Position numbers and translations under genes: made by a program
Notes under the pieces: model-generated
Told to the model about the DNA's origin: nothing
Databases searched by the model: none
Seen by the model: only the letters and a program-made list of their open reading frames with translations
DNA from: Kappaphycus alvarezii
Taxonomy: Eukaryota; Rhodophyta; Florideophyceae; Gigartinales; Solieriaceae
Assembly: GCA_002205965.3 (NCBI GenBank)
Contig: NADL03000650.1
Span: 248,001-312,000, forward strand
Direction: 5' to 3'
DNA: 64,000 bases
Shown here: positions 11,089 through 23,100 of the stretch, piece after piece
How positions within the stretch are numbered: the first letter of the stretch is position 1
How the letters are laid out: each line of letters begins with the position of its first letter

Positions 11089-11235
11089 CCGCAATGCACA
11101 CTATACCGTACAGTTTACTGTAATATATCTAGCTGTAATGTTCGTGCTGCCTGCCCCTAGCTGTGGCGGTGAGCCCGAGCTGGGTGCGTGGCTACACGTA
11201 ATATGTCCTCGCCCTACAGCAAATGGGCGGGGACA
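11089..11235 (+). repeat. dispersed ~130-bp repeat, copy A
   Basis: This stretch aligns by eye over about 130 bases with 17765-17890. Shared blocks include CGCAATGCA, CTGTAAT followed by CGTGCT, GCTGTGGC, GCTGGGTG, TGGCTACAC and AATATGTCCTCGCCC. Copy A also ends in a near-perfect hairpin: ATGTCCTCGCCC at 11201-11212 against GGGCGGGGACAT near 11225-11236 (11 of 12 paired). No coding potential is seen. It could be a short non-autonomous element. Confidence 0.6.
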
Positions 11236-11849
11236 TCCCAATAAGACTGTACACAGGGAAAAGCACCATTGGCGCTCGTGCGATGTAAAGCCGTGGCGCC
11301 TGCCCCAGTCCTTCACCAAATTGGAAAAGTAAAAGTCTCCCCTTTATCTACGAACCAGCGCCCTGTCTCATTGCGCCAGAACGCTGTGCTCTCACAGTAA
11401 ACCGAATTCGAGGTTCGCTTTCTCTGCTCAACTGGTACCTACTCAACCCTGCATTATCCCCTTCTACTTTATTTCGCCGGGGCCTTTCAATCATCGCCGC
11501 ACACCCTTGTCCTCCGGAATGGAGGGTTAATTTACTGTGGTAGATATGTGGGTTGGTACCCAGTAAATTTGTACCGGAGCGTAGATACCGTATATTGGCC
11601 AAGCCATTTGCGAAACCGTACAATGCATCGAAAACTGTAGATGGCACTCCAATCTACCAGAAGGTGGAAGGGAAGCCAGCCAGTAAACAAGCGGCATTGG
11701 AGGTTACTGTCAATGCGGAGTGCCGCTGTCCCCTCTCCTTGTGTTACGAACTTGTCCCTAGCAGGCCACCGACGACACGTCAGCCAAGCAGTTTTTATCA
11801 AGATGGCACCGACCTCAATCACATCATGGCAAGTCAAAGAAACAAAAAA

Positions 11850-11902
11850 TTGGTGGAAGCAGGCTTTATCATTTTCCTCATGATAAAGCCTGCTTCCACC
11901 AA
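11850..11902. repeat. perfect 23-bp inverted repeat with 7-bp loop
   Basis: The arms 11850-11872 (TTGGTGGAAGCAGGCTTTAT plus CAT) and 11880-11902 are exact reverse complements, separated by TTTCCTC. The hairpin sits where GC-richer sequence gives way to the AT-rich transposon stretch. It may be two terminal inverted repeats left head-to-head after loss of an element, or a fold-back duplication like those seen in the LINE copies. Confidence 0.85.
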
Positions 11903-12029
11903 AGGAGACTTCACCGCCAAATTACTTAAAGCAATTAGGTCTGTGTGGATATATTTTTTCATAGATAACAAATTTGATAGAATTGTTATTTTAAGAGCTA
12001 CTGGTCGGAACCCCCGAGGCTGAGGAAGT

Positions 12030-15000
12030 GGTATATTATCTAAGATATCTAGTTCCACCTACACATGGCAAGTTCAACGAAAGGTTTTTCACATCACCCA
12101 TTTTCTCATTTCCCGTCCTCATTCCAGTCGCCGATTTGTTCTCGTTTCAAAAGGTACCGATAGACTTTTTGAATCGATTTTTCTTCCCAAAATTTGAGTA
12201 GAACGACATAAGTTTGTCGCTTTTGACCTGGCTTTGTTACTTCATGCGATAGGAAAATTAGTTCGCTATTTTCCTTATCCACAATTACAAGGACATCAAC
12301 AAAAAACTGTTAGGTTGTACAAGTAGAGTCCACACAGAATTATGGAGCCCAGATGAGTCTACTAGGAGTGAAAAGGTACCAAAAGTCAGATTCATTGACC
12401 CAAATACTCCGAAAAAAGACCAACTGGTTCACCAGACTTCCCCGCTCCGCTTCTAGTTATCTCCGTGCCGTCTATTTCACTGCTTTCTTTCCACAAAAGC
12501 ATTTCAACAATTATAAAGTCTAAAAGCCACCATAATTACAACAGAACGTCAAAAGAAAAATTTTAAAGATGTTCACGGACTGAGAGTTGGTGATGGTGCA
12601 TGCAAGCCAAATTATATCCAACTAATTTACAAGTACACGAATTTTTCTGCAGAAAAAAACTGGATACATTAATAAAACTACTTATCTCCGTTGGTTTTGT
12701 GTCGACAATATGTGTTTTCCCCACAGAAGGGAAATTTATTATTTATTGCTTCGACGGAGCTGTCCGCAAGTTCTTTGAGTACTGAAACGATTCAGTGCCG
12801 TTCAGTGAAATAGTTAGGGAAATGATCGTTTCGTATTTCAGTGACGCTGAAGAAATACAAGTTAAGGGTCCACCGTAAACTCTTCGCGTCCGACACCACA
12901 TGCAAGACAAGAAATTAATGATAATTCACTCGGCTTAACCAAATTAATCGATCATAGCAATGAAATGGTGCCTCAGTACCTACCATACTTCAGCACCAAT
13001 GCGCACAAGACAGATTATCTCCACAAGACCGTTATTGAATTCTCATCCTTGTCTCGTATTCCGATCCAGAGCGTTACATCTCAGGGACAATCGCACAAAA
13101 AGTTCGTTACAAACCCAGAAGTCGATCTGAATCCTTTTTTAACTTGAATTTCTTACTGGAAAAGTGGCACAGTCGTTCTTAATCTGACAGGTATTGTCAC
13201 AGAAGCCGAAAAACACAACATGTATCTCATCCGTTACTCGAAACCATTGCCAAAAAACTCCATTTACATCTCCTCAAATCTATCTCCGAAAGTAATGGTC
13301 GAAGGCAAATAGTAGACAAATGTCTTTCTGCAATCATTGCGAGGAAATATGGGATATGTTATGGGAAGTGTTGAAAGTGCGGATCTCAGGGCTGTACTCA
13401 GATTCACTATTGTGCCCTAAATACATACATTTGCAGCATTACAAAGTAATTGCTTGTAGTGGAAGAAATTATGAGTTCGTATACTTTCCGATTAATCAAA
13501 AGCGAAGAGAAGGTAGGAAATTTCGAGATCGAAAATGGATAGTAATTCAGCACACAATTGGCGAAAAATTGTTGGAATCTGAAGCCCTGGATACTATCCT
13601 CTCATACAGAAAGGTCGAATAATTGATGAATTCTCTATCCAATTCACCGAATACATTGCCTCAGTTGAAGAAGCTGATCGAAACATCACAAAAAACTATG
13701 TCGTGGTTGTTATTTACTCTATAAATCTTCTTGCTGTTAATCTGACTCTGGTGACTTGTAGCACGCTGAAGTAGACAAAAAAGAGCGGAAAATCTGCACG
13801 ACGCCCCTGAGAGCTCATCCTGCACTTTATTTTTCTCATCAAGGACTTCCTCACTAGTCTAAGCGGTTCCTAAACTGATTAAATTATATGTTATGGCAAA
13901 GACGACGTTAGAAAACCATCAAACTGAGCAGGTCAGAAGTTCTAGATGAAGGCTAATGACGCGCTCCCCACAGAATTCGCCTCATTTTCGGAACAGAGGG
14001 AGATGGTTCATTCCGAATCGATCAGAAAAACTACCTCAGAAAAATAATGCCCCCTCCGGATTCGAAGCTCTCCTACTTCTACTCAATACGCATACGAGTA
14101 GCCCGGGTCGCAAATTATAGACTAGGACTTCTCTTTAACATATCTCAGCTAGCAAAAAACATCAAGACCACGTGTATGTATAACGGATAGCACGAACAGA
14201 TTATTTATCGACTGAATACGGCCGTTAAGTACGCAGTCACCAACAGTCATCGCCTCAAGATCGAAAAATTTGTCCTTCACTCGCTTCGTGCCATCGGATT
14301 CTCAAAATATTCCTTTTTGAACAATAGGGACTTTTCATCAAAATTTATTCAAATATTTTCTATTGCAGACGACTATAACGTCTTCATACCTCTCTTTTTA
14401 AGTCTCAAAAACTCCCCGATAAATTAATAGCTTTCAGCAACATGTTTGATGTCGCTATTCCCATCACGCAAGAGTTGGAGCGCATCCTTTGCCACCCCGT
14501 ACCTATCCACATATTTATCGATAGCAACTCTCTATTAGACGTGATATACAAGTGATCCAGGATATTTGGGGTGCTGATGATGTTTCATAAAGCATATGTA
14601 CGACTAGGGTTGCGAGACAGGGTTATTGTGGACATGGGATTTTTCCATGGCCAAGAAAACCTCGCCGATGGGCTGATAACACTTATGAGCTAATTGGTGC
14701 TCCACAAACCGATATCAATCGGCCATGTGGCCATCAAAATCAAGTATTAGATTGTGCGCAGCGCGAGCTCTAATGATAATCTACTCTATTAAGAGCTGCA
14801 AGACCTCTGCAACTTCTAATTGGGGGTATTGGGACAGGCACAAATCTCTAAGGATTATGCACTTAGTTAAATCGGCAACACATTCAAAATGAAAAGAATA
14901 AGACCTTTCCTGGTGTCTTCAGCGACTGAAATAGTCCACCACTAGAAAATAACTCGAAAATTGATTGAGGAAAACCAACCAAGTGCCACGTTTTTAATTC

Positions 15001-15060
15001 AAAAGAACTACAAACAACGTATCGCATTGTGTCGTTGGATTCATGCGACTATTTAAGTAC
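12030..15060 (+). pseudogene. decayed Copia-type retrotransposon (RT end and RNase H recognisable)
   Basis: The best-preserved part is 13981-14760. One frame with a single stop over about 430 bases reads FRIDQKNYLRKIM, then RVARVANYRLGLLFNISQLA, then a linker ending FSSKFIQIFSIADD. Another frame continues FDVAIPITQELERIL, IHIFIDSNSLLDVI and ENLADGLI. This order (C-terminal reverse transcriptase, then RNase H with TDS-like and NLADGLT-like blocks) is that of Copia polyproteins. Upstream, 12030-13980 has short open pieces in several frames that probably belong to the linker and RT, but I cannot place them. No LTR was found. It is on the opposite strand to, and much more AT-rich than, the Copia copy at 55-59 kb. 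Confidence 0.6.
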
Positions 15061-15559
15061 AAATACTTCAGGTTACAAAATATACACAAGTTAAATCCGC
15101 AAAGTGCCCAATGCAAAATTTCCCGAAGCTTTCAGAGCTTATTAAAGTTTCCTATTACCTGGATGACACGCTTCTAAACCATCCGTGCCATATTATCATT
15201 GTAATCAGACAGTTTCCCGTTTACATCTGGCGCAGGGACACAGTCTAGAGTGCCGGTTACCTCCATCAAGAGACCTTCTTGCATGAAGAGCAAATTACGT
15301 GTCAAGTCATAGGTTCTATCTCGCGCCCCTGATATAAAGGTAAAGACCGCAAAAACAGGACTTTTCCGACAAAATTCCATCGCAAGGGGAGCTAAATGCT
15401 GAAATTTCTGTTTATATCGGCCATTCGAGCACATTTGACGAGAGGGAGGAACAAAGCAGCTTCTAGGTACAGCTTCGCCTGTGGGCTCTGCCGTCGATGC
15501 CCGTCCCGCCGTGGAATATCGCTGTTTGGAAAATATCGCAGTAATAACACGATCGCTAC

Positions 15560-16640
15560 CGCTAGCAGTTACTCTATACCAATCTGTGCTTACAGCAGCA
15601 GGAATAGGGAATACTTCGAGGTGGAATACAATTGCAAGGCTTATGCCCAAGGCACGTACCCCGAACACATGGCGCTCGAATGAGATGCTGTGGAAGAAAT
15701 GGATTAACTTTTGCTGTAAGGATGGAATCGACCCACTGGACGGCCACTGGACGGCTTCGAAGGTCCTTTACTTCGCTGCCTGGGGTGGCTCTTTGATGAA
15801 TCTCGTGTAAGTGCTGGGTCAGTTCGTAACTATCTCTCCGCTGTTACGACTGCCCACACCCGATTTGGCCGCCCCCTCTCAGTCTCACTCCTTTGATACA
15901 GCTCGCAGTGACCGTGTATCAACAAGCCGATTTGGACCGGAAAATCATGAGTGAACCAGAAGCCTCCAAAGAACGTCGCGCCTTACCAAGCTCCGTGGCC
16001 CGCCAAATCTTTCAAGCCGCCATGGCTTCTCCAACTACGGGTGTTGAAACTCTACGAAATGCTTGCACAATATTCGTGAGCTACGTATTCTTCGAGCGGG
16101 GTGAAGTTTTAATATCATTGCTACTGGACAACGTTACCAACACTCAATCTATCGATATCGCAATAGCGCTCCGCAAGAACAGGCAACGGGTTGCGCACAC
16201 GCTCTCCTATCCTCGCAATTCAAACTATTCGGAAATTCTAATTGATTTGGTGCTTCTTTATGATGTTCTATGCCGTGGAAATGCTTCTAAATCGCGTTAT
16301 TATTGGGCTTTACCGGGTACTCGCTTGTCTACTAGCGCTCCCACCCTATCTATCTGGATTTCTTCTACGCTCTCTCAACTGAAAATAACCCCACTGCCGC
16401 AGGTTACTTGGTCCTCGCACTCTCCATGAATGGGCGCTGCATCGGAAAGTGCAGCAATCGGAGTCCAAGAATACCGCATTCTCGTCTGGGGTGATTGGTC
16501 AGCCGGCAGAACGTTTCGCGAGTCGTATTTGGATGGAAGAGTGCAACCGTGAGATGATTCGTATTTCTTCTTCGGCCACTTGTTGTGACCGCACTCTTGA
16601 AGCAAATACCTTGAATTTGGTTTTCTCCTTGTTTCATTCG
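15560..16640 (+). pseudogene. tyrosine recombinase of a DIRS/Crypton-like element, decayed
   Basis: The coding pieces run in order on the plus strand: WRSNEMLWKKWINFCCKDG (N-terminal SAM-like helices), SVRNYLSAVTTAHTRFGRPL, then 15893-16429 with RRALPSSVARQIFQAA, LRNACTIFVSYVFFERGEVL (the first catalytic Arg region) and a C-terminal part ending in GAASESAAIGVQEYRI and YFFFGHL. The usual HxLR block before GAAS reads SHSP-stop-MGAAS, so the catalytic second Arg is gone. No reverse transcriptase is visible next to it, so DIRS (an RT retroelement) and Crypton (no RT) cannot be told apart. The long minus-strand frame at 15174-15668 is only a shadow. Confidence 0.65.
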
Positions 16641-17764
16641 GTACTTTAATTGGAAAATTATGGGTGAATATGAAAAGGGGGTTGAATGTGGCTTTGATTT
16701 GCATCTCCGAACAATTCACGCGGTCACGGTTGCATCAATTGACTATAAGCACCATTTACGATGGATACGTAGTCATTTTACCGTTGTACACCCTACACTC
16801 GCTGCCGCGGCGGCATATGCTTACTGATTTCTACGTAGCAGTCGTACCGCTTGCGCAAAATGAATTGGGTTACGATCAAGACCAGTTCAATAGGGTTATA
16901 TAATCGTCAACTTGGAAATCTAGCGCAACTCATGGTTCCTCAACTCTTCGATTGTTCTCCCGGCTCCCGTCCTCCATTCATCCTTCATGGCCCAATCAAA
17001 AGTCTTATTTGTTCTTCGTTTCATTTGTTTTATTTCTTTTGGTTTTTTCCTTTACACGTATTGAATCAAAATTGTGCGTCCTTCCGTCGCTCATTACATT
17101 GTGATTTGATTTATCTCGTGTCATTTAAATTTTTGGGTTTCTCTTTCATTCGATATCATAACTCGCATCTTTACCGCTCTCTTTTCAAGTTCGCTTGCAG
17201 GAGTATCGCTTTCGCAACATGTCAACTGGACAAGCCTTAAAATAAGCTTCCGCAGGACAGAGATATGTTATGAGGGTGCTAAATTAGTGTTCAACCGATT
17301 TATCGGTTCTCTGAACGAACATCGCCACGAGAAGGCTTTAACGTGAAATTCATGTTACAGAGACGGGCCAAACGGCCCGCGACAGGTGGAGGCACTTGCG
17401 TACATCCACACACACCCTCTCTGAGACGGATGGACACCTCAAGATAACTGTCACATCTCGCGAACTTTGGACAGACGATACCTCAATTTTTAGGGTGATT
17501 TGGAATGAGACGCTAACACCCTAACCATCTCATCGAAAATCTTCTTTTCCTAATACTGACCCACCTAACCCTCTTAGCTTCACCTTCTCTGTCGAGGCAG
17601 CTACTAACGACGTATGCGACGAGAACGCGGGGTATGTTATACGTCATGATTTAGCTGTTTTACCTTTAGTTAATCTAGTAAATGAGTTTGCACTTCTCTG
17701 TTTTTAATTCGTTACCACACAAGGCGTCGCACCAAAGGGGCGAGTTCCAACGTATCCTACATTT

Positions 17765-17890
17765 TCGCAATGCATTCTATACATTAAACTGCAATAACTG
17801 TAATTTGCGTGCTAACTACCCACGCTGTGGCCGTAGGCACACGCTGGGTGTATGGCTACACAATATGTCCTCGCCCCTACTGGGCTCGTA
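17765..17890 (+). repeat. dispersed ~130-bp repeat, copy B
   Basis: This is the partner of 11089-11235 in the same orientation. It keeps the blocks CGCAATGCA, CGTGCT, ACGCTGTGGC, GCTGGGTG, TGGCTACACAATATG and TCCTCGCCC, with scattered substitutions and small indels. The 3' hairpin arm of copy A is not preserved here. Confidence 0.6.
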
Positions 17891-20102
17891 CATCTCGAAA
17901 AGATATATAGAATTAAAAGAAACGTAAACACTAGTCTGTTGCAATGCTGAGGCACCCGCTCAGGCCCGTATCCAATAAGAGTATCCGCTCTCTCTTCAAA
18001 TCAGCATCCTTTCAGACTGCGCCGATTGCCATAGAACAGGACGCTGTGAAACCCCATTTTTAATGTACTGTACTGTACGTATCATCATCAAAGTTATTGC
18101 ACGGTATTGTACAGTATGATGTCACGGTGCTGCCGCTCGTAACTATCAACTGCACAATTAAGCGGGCGTATCTTTCTTTTGTCTGAAGTCTTATTTCGAA
18201 TTGCCAGGAACCATCAAAGAAGCATCCAATTTTAATCGGTTTTATCTCATTAATGAGCTAGAAACTTGCATTTGAATGCATCCAGAAATCTTTTCCAGAA
18301 CTTTCCATTATCGTGTAAACCGACAGTTTAATTCCACCTGTCCTTTCGGTTTCAAACAAAATAAAATCAAAAGTGAACTGGTACAAAAAAGGCATGGCCC
18401 ATGAAATTTACTTCAAATTAATAGACAAAAGACATGCAATTCGCGAGGAATTCGGCAAATATGGTTGCACCTGATCGCAAAACTAAAATACTTGGATTGA
18501 TCCTCCACTCCTCACAAGTCTCAAAAAGCGTTCTCCACCTAACTCAGAGATCGATACCTAAGCGTGAAATTTTTACCTTAGTCTCCTTGCAATACAGGAG
18601 GTTGTTCCGCTTCTCTTTTTCATTAATATACCGTAGCAAACGGGGTTCACGTTCCGTTTGCATGAGGAAAACTGTTTCGCTTGTGAAATGGGCACCCTTT
18701 GTTGTCTCAATCTGCAAGTGTCAACTATCGACAACGTCGCCATCTCTTAGCAGACTGCGTGCTTTGCCTTCAAATGGTGGCACAAAACTAGCAAGTAGCA
18801 ACTTCAGGCCGAGAACTATTAGATCCCAAACTTCTCTGCAAATAGAACCCTATATGATAATTGCTGTCACATGAGACCGGCTGTATGTATTTCTAGTTCT
18901 TAACATATATCAATCTTCATCCTACAATTACTTTTATATGCATCTACTGCTTCGATAAAGACTTGAAAATACAAAAACTGGAATATTTGTGCGTGCGGGT
19001 TACGTGAGATGATTGAATTAGTAAAGAATCGGCAATATATCTATAAAATTTAAGAATTTTTAATTGAGATACTGGAAGTGCGCAATGTAGTCGTCCAAAA
19101 TTTTACGGAGGCGGTAGTTTTTCGCTCGGAATTATTTCGCCTAGGGAAGAAAGTTCGATAAGCAATCATTGAAATTAATTAATCGAAGACACTCGGATAT
19201 TATTGGTGAATCTGTAACTCAATTAATAAAATATTGCAACTTGTGAATGGTTCCCGATACCCGCACCTAGTACAATCACTTTCCAGGAAAGACAAAGGAG
19301 GTGTGTTAACCGATCCGTCTCCAGAACAACAGTCATCACCGTCGCATGAAGAAGACTTATCTTCAAAGCTTAAAAGAATTGAGCAAGCTTGGTTCTTCAT
19401 TTCCTAACCCTTTACGATGCGTTCTTGATACTATTATGAAAAATACCTGATAAAATCACAAAACTACGACCCAGTAACATTTTTCTTGTACAATTAATAT
19501 TTTCTGTACTTCTCTTTGGTTGAATCGGAATGCATAATATTACAGTAATTAAAGCCTATGTACCTGGAATTTTACTTTTCTTGTAGAAATTCTACAGTAA
19601 TTGACTTTATTTTTCTAAAAAGGCAACATGGTGGAAAGAAGAATGTCTACTGGTCCCATACCACTGAATCTGTTATGAAATTTACTCTCTTCTGAAATGG
19701 TATGAAGCAGAACATCGGGTATCAACGGCTCCGTGAGGGCAGGGAAAGTGTCACAAATAAGATCCGATCTCATCGGAGTACCAAAGGAAAACTGTTACGC
19801 CACGTAGAGTGGGTATTTATCTCTTTCATTTCGTAAAAAAGATCTCCACCAAGATCCTTTATGCTCTCTTTTTTGCTCAGCACAAACAGGTTCATCAGTG
19901 ACTCCTGACTTCTAAGCCAGTTCAAAATTTTCCTTTTCTGCTGTTGCTTTGTAGAACCTTATTTTCTTTCCTGTGTTCGTTTTTAAGGAATCCAACACAT
20001 ATAAATGAATATAGCTGGAATCTTAATATCTCCACTGTGTGCAGCAAAAAATTTGTGGGTTGGAGACCTAAGAAATATGTGTAGGTATTTAATATGTTAT
20101 TC

Positions 20103-20142
20103 AATTTAAATAATTAAATAATAATTTAAATAATTAAATAAT
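20103..20142. repeat. exact 20-bp tandem duplication
   Basis: AATTTAAATAATTAAATAAT occurs twice back to back with no mismatch. It lies in the AT-rich desert and is probably replication slippage. Confidence 0.9.
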
Positions 20143-23100
20143 AAGATGCTTGCACAATCCGAAACTACAAGAAAAGGATTTTTCTGCGGTTTTCTATTTT
20201 ACATGCACAAATAAAGGGCTTCTTTTAATCTAAGATGGTTTTTCTATGAAAATGGGACTTTTGATTAAACTGCATACATTGATTAGCTCTGTAAACTTCT
20301 GAATCTAAAAGACATCTTGAAAATAATGGAAGGTTAATTTAAGGATTCAATTACAGAACTTCTGTTGTTATCTAAATCTTGATTGTTTGTTCATTTGAAA
20401 ATATTTACCAGAAAATATTTTCGAGAGCTCTGTTATTAAGTACGAGTTAATTTGGTTCAGAAATATCACATTCAATTCAAATAACTTTTCTCGCTTTCAA
20501 TAATCATTTTTGGCATAAATTAGAGCTACATAAAACTTTAGAAGTACTTACTTTACCAAAAAAAATTTACGAATAAAAACTCTTACCAAAATAAATATTT
20601 TTCCTCAAAATTTATATTTAAATTGAAAATTTTTATTTTTAAATTTGCATGTATTGATTCATCCAGAAACTTCATTTTTTGAAGTTTAATAAATGGTAGC
20701 TGTCGTTGTTCAACGATTAAAAAAGAGCGAATTTATATCAGGATTGTTTTTCATATGTTTTAAAACTTACGAAAAGATTCACATACGGAGATAATAAAGT
20801 GCAGGTTACATATTATGAATGAATTTGCACGAAATATGTATCAATAATATCTTTAATCAAGTTAAAAGTATTTTAGATCGTATTATAAGTAATTCATGCA
20901 TTATGTTTCCTAATTAATTGACAAAATGGATCTGTAGCAGTCAATTAGAAACATGGGGAACATTTATCCTTTAGTGCCGCATTTAACCTCTGTAGCATAC
21001 GAGTAACTACTCCTTATGACCAGTACTCTACAATATTTATAATAGATCAACTGCAAATTATGATTTCGTTACTAAAAATGAAAAACATTTGCATAAGGAA
21101 AAAGTGTGCAGAATGACGTACGAAAAAATCAACGATAAATCTTAAGCACTATCATGTTACATGTAAATCTGAAATAGATATAATAATATTTATAATTTTG
21201 TAGATATATTTTTCAAGACTCATATTGTAGAAAAACACAGAAAGTGTCTATTTCATCATTCCATATAGATATATGCTTGAAACTTCTTTTATTGTTGACT
21301 ACAGTGTCATAACAGATTTTATCTATTACTGCACGTGAGAGCAAACTTTGAACTCTAACTGAGAAAATATGCAACATAGGCTACTCTGGTATTATATATT
21401 ACACAATTTTATTTCTTGTCTCCAATTATCTTTAAAAGTAATCAATAAAACTAACAGCATGACTCAGGCTTTCACATTTAGTTCAAATTTTCTTCAAATT
21501 TTAATGATACATTACATAACTTGCCCAAATTGTAAGCATCACGGATTCTATTTGTACTATTTATTGCGTAAACCTATTCCTGATAAGCATTTCCCCCCTA
21601 AAAAAGCCAAATTTGCAGGTAGTAACAATTTTTGTGAATGCAGTGCTTTTCTGAGATACTCGTGTCATAAAAACTGTAATTAAAGTAGGGACTTCGGTAC
21701 GAAGTGAATGAAAATGAACATTAAGAATACCTTAAATCCCTTGGATAATTTAAAGCAAACGATCATACAATTCTGTGTTATACTTAGTCGGTAAAACGTG
21801 AGTTTAAGGTGACTTTTTAATTCTGAGGACATGTGAGATAGAAACTATGTGGCTTGTGACGGAATTTCTGGGTTTATTTTTATAAATTTGAACAATTTTC
21901 TGCGAAAAACATTGTAAATAGCCCTTTATATAGAAAATTAATAGGCTGAAAGAAAGTTACTGAATTCATACCGCATCCAACGCTAACAATTACCCCGCAG
22001 TCACAGGTAAATATAAATTGGCGGGACTACAATCGCTGTAAATACCATAAGGGATCATTTAGATGGCACAAAAACAAATTCACCTTCTTTGTCTTAGCAA
22101 TACCCTAAAGACCAAGCGTGCGAAAAGTTATTACTTTATTTAAAAAATTTGCTCTCCAATATTTAATTTCGGCAGTCCACTAACATGCACCTCTTTGTAT
22201 CCTGATATAATTGTAATAAATTATCTTATGAGCATTAATTCCCTGGAGAGGCACATTGTGATAACTGTTTCAGTATTTATGTTTTAAAAATGATCCTCAT
22301 ACCCAAACATGATAAATTGAGACAAGAGACGTATCAAGAATAGGAACTATAAGAACGATTAATATCTACTTGTCATATGTTTTTGTTAGCTAGCATCTCT
22401 AGAGGTGTTGAATGTGCTTTAGATACTAGGAAAAGTACAAAAAGGGCCGATATAAAGAAAATCTAATGAAAAGAAAGATAACGCAAAATTTTAGCGGACA
22501 AAACTATTAGGATTTCCGTGAACTTATTTAAATTCATTTGTAACATGCTTGAAAATATCGAGACCAGGTATGATTCCAAGTCGTTTACTTCAAGTATCTC
22601 GAAATTAGTCGACCTCGTTTTAGTGGATTACAGTAACAAAAATTGGATATCGCCATTCAGAATTACCGCATTGCTGCAACTAAAGAACAACTGGAATCTG
22701 ACAAAAGCTCAAGTTGTGACTGCTTTTAACCTTTTTTATTTCAGCGATTGTGATCGCTCTTATTCACCACTCCAATTTTGCTGTTCAGAACATCGTTGAG
22801 ATTGAGTTAAATTTTTATGAAGTGGCCGAGTACCGTACCGATGAAAAAGAGGGACTGGAAGATGCTTAACAATGTATCTCGCCAGAGTCACGTCGACTAA
22901 AGAGCGCAAAGCCATCTGCTGCAAGGGCTACTGTATCACGCTCAACTTCTTCCTTAACCGATTAAATTCTGAAACTTTTCTCATGCTCATCTTTTTCAAA
23001 ATTCATAAGATGAAATAAAATCTTGAGGAAAGTTTAATTATTTAAATAAGACAAATGAAGAAAGTATATGAGATCAAGATTATGAGTCGTTTGAAATGTA

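Noticed and set aside
10191..11160. Chain of open frames on the plus strand
   Set aside because: No motif, extreme Thr/Pro/His/Leu bias explained by C/A-rich DNA, no start context and no G-rich 3' half like the real genes.
15174..15668. 164-codon minus-strand frame
   Set aside because: The plus strand over the same region carries the N-terminal part of the tyrosine recombinase; the minus frame has no motif and is a shadow.
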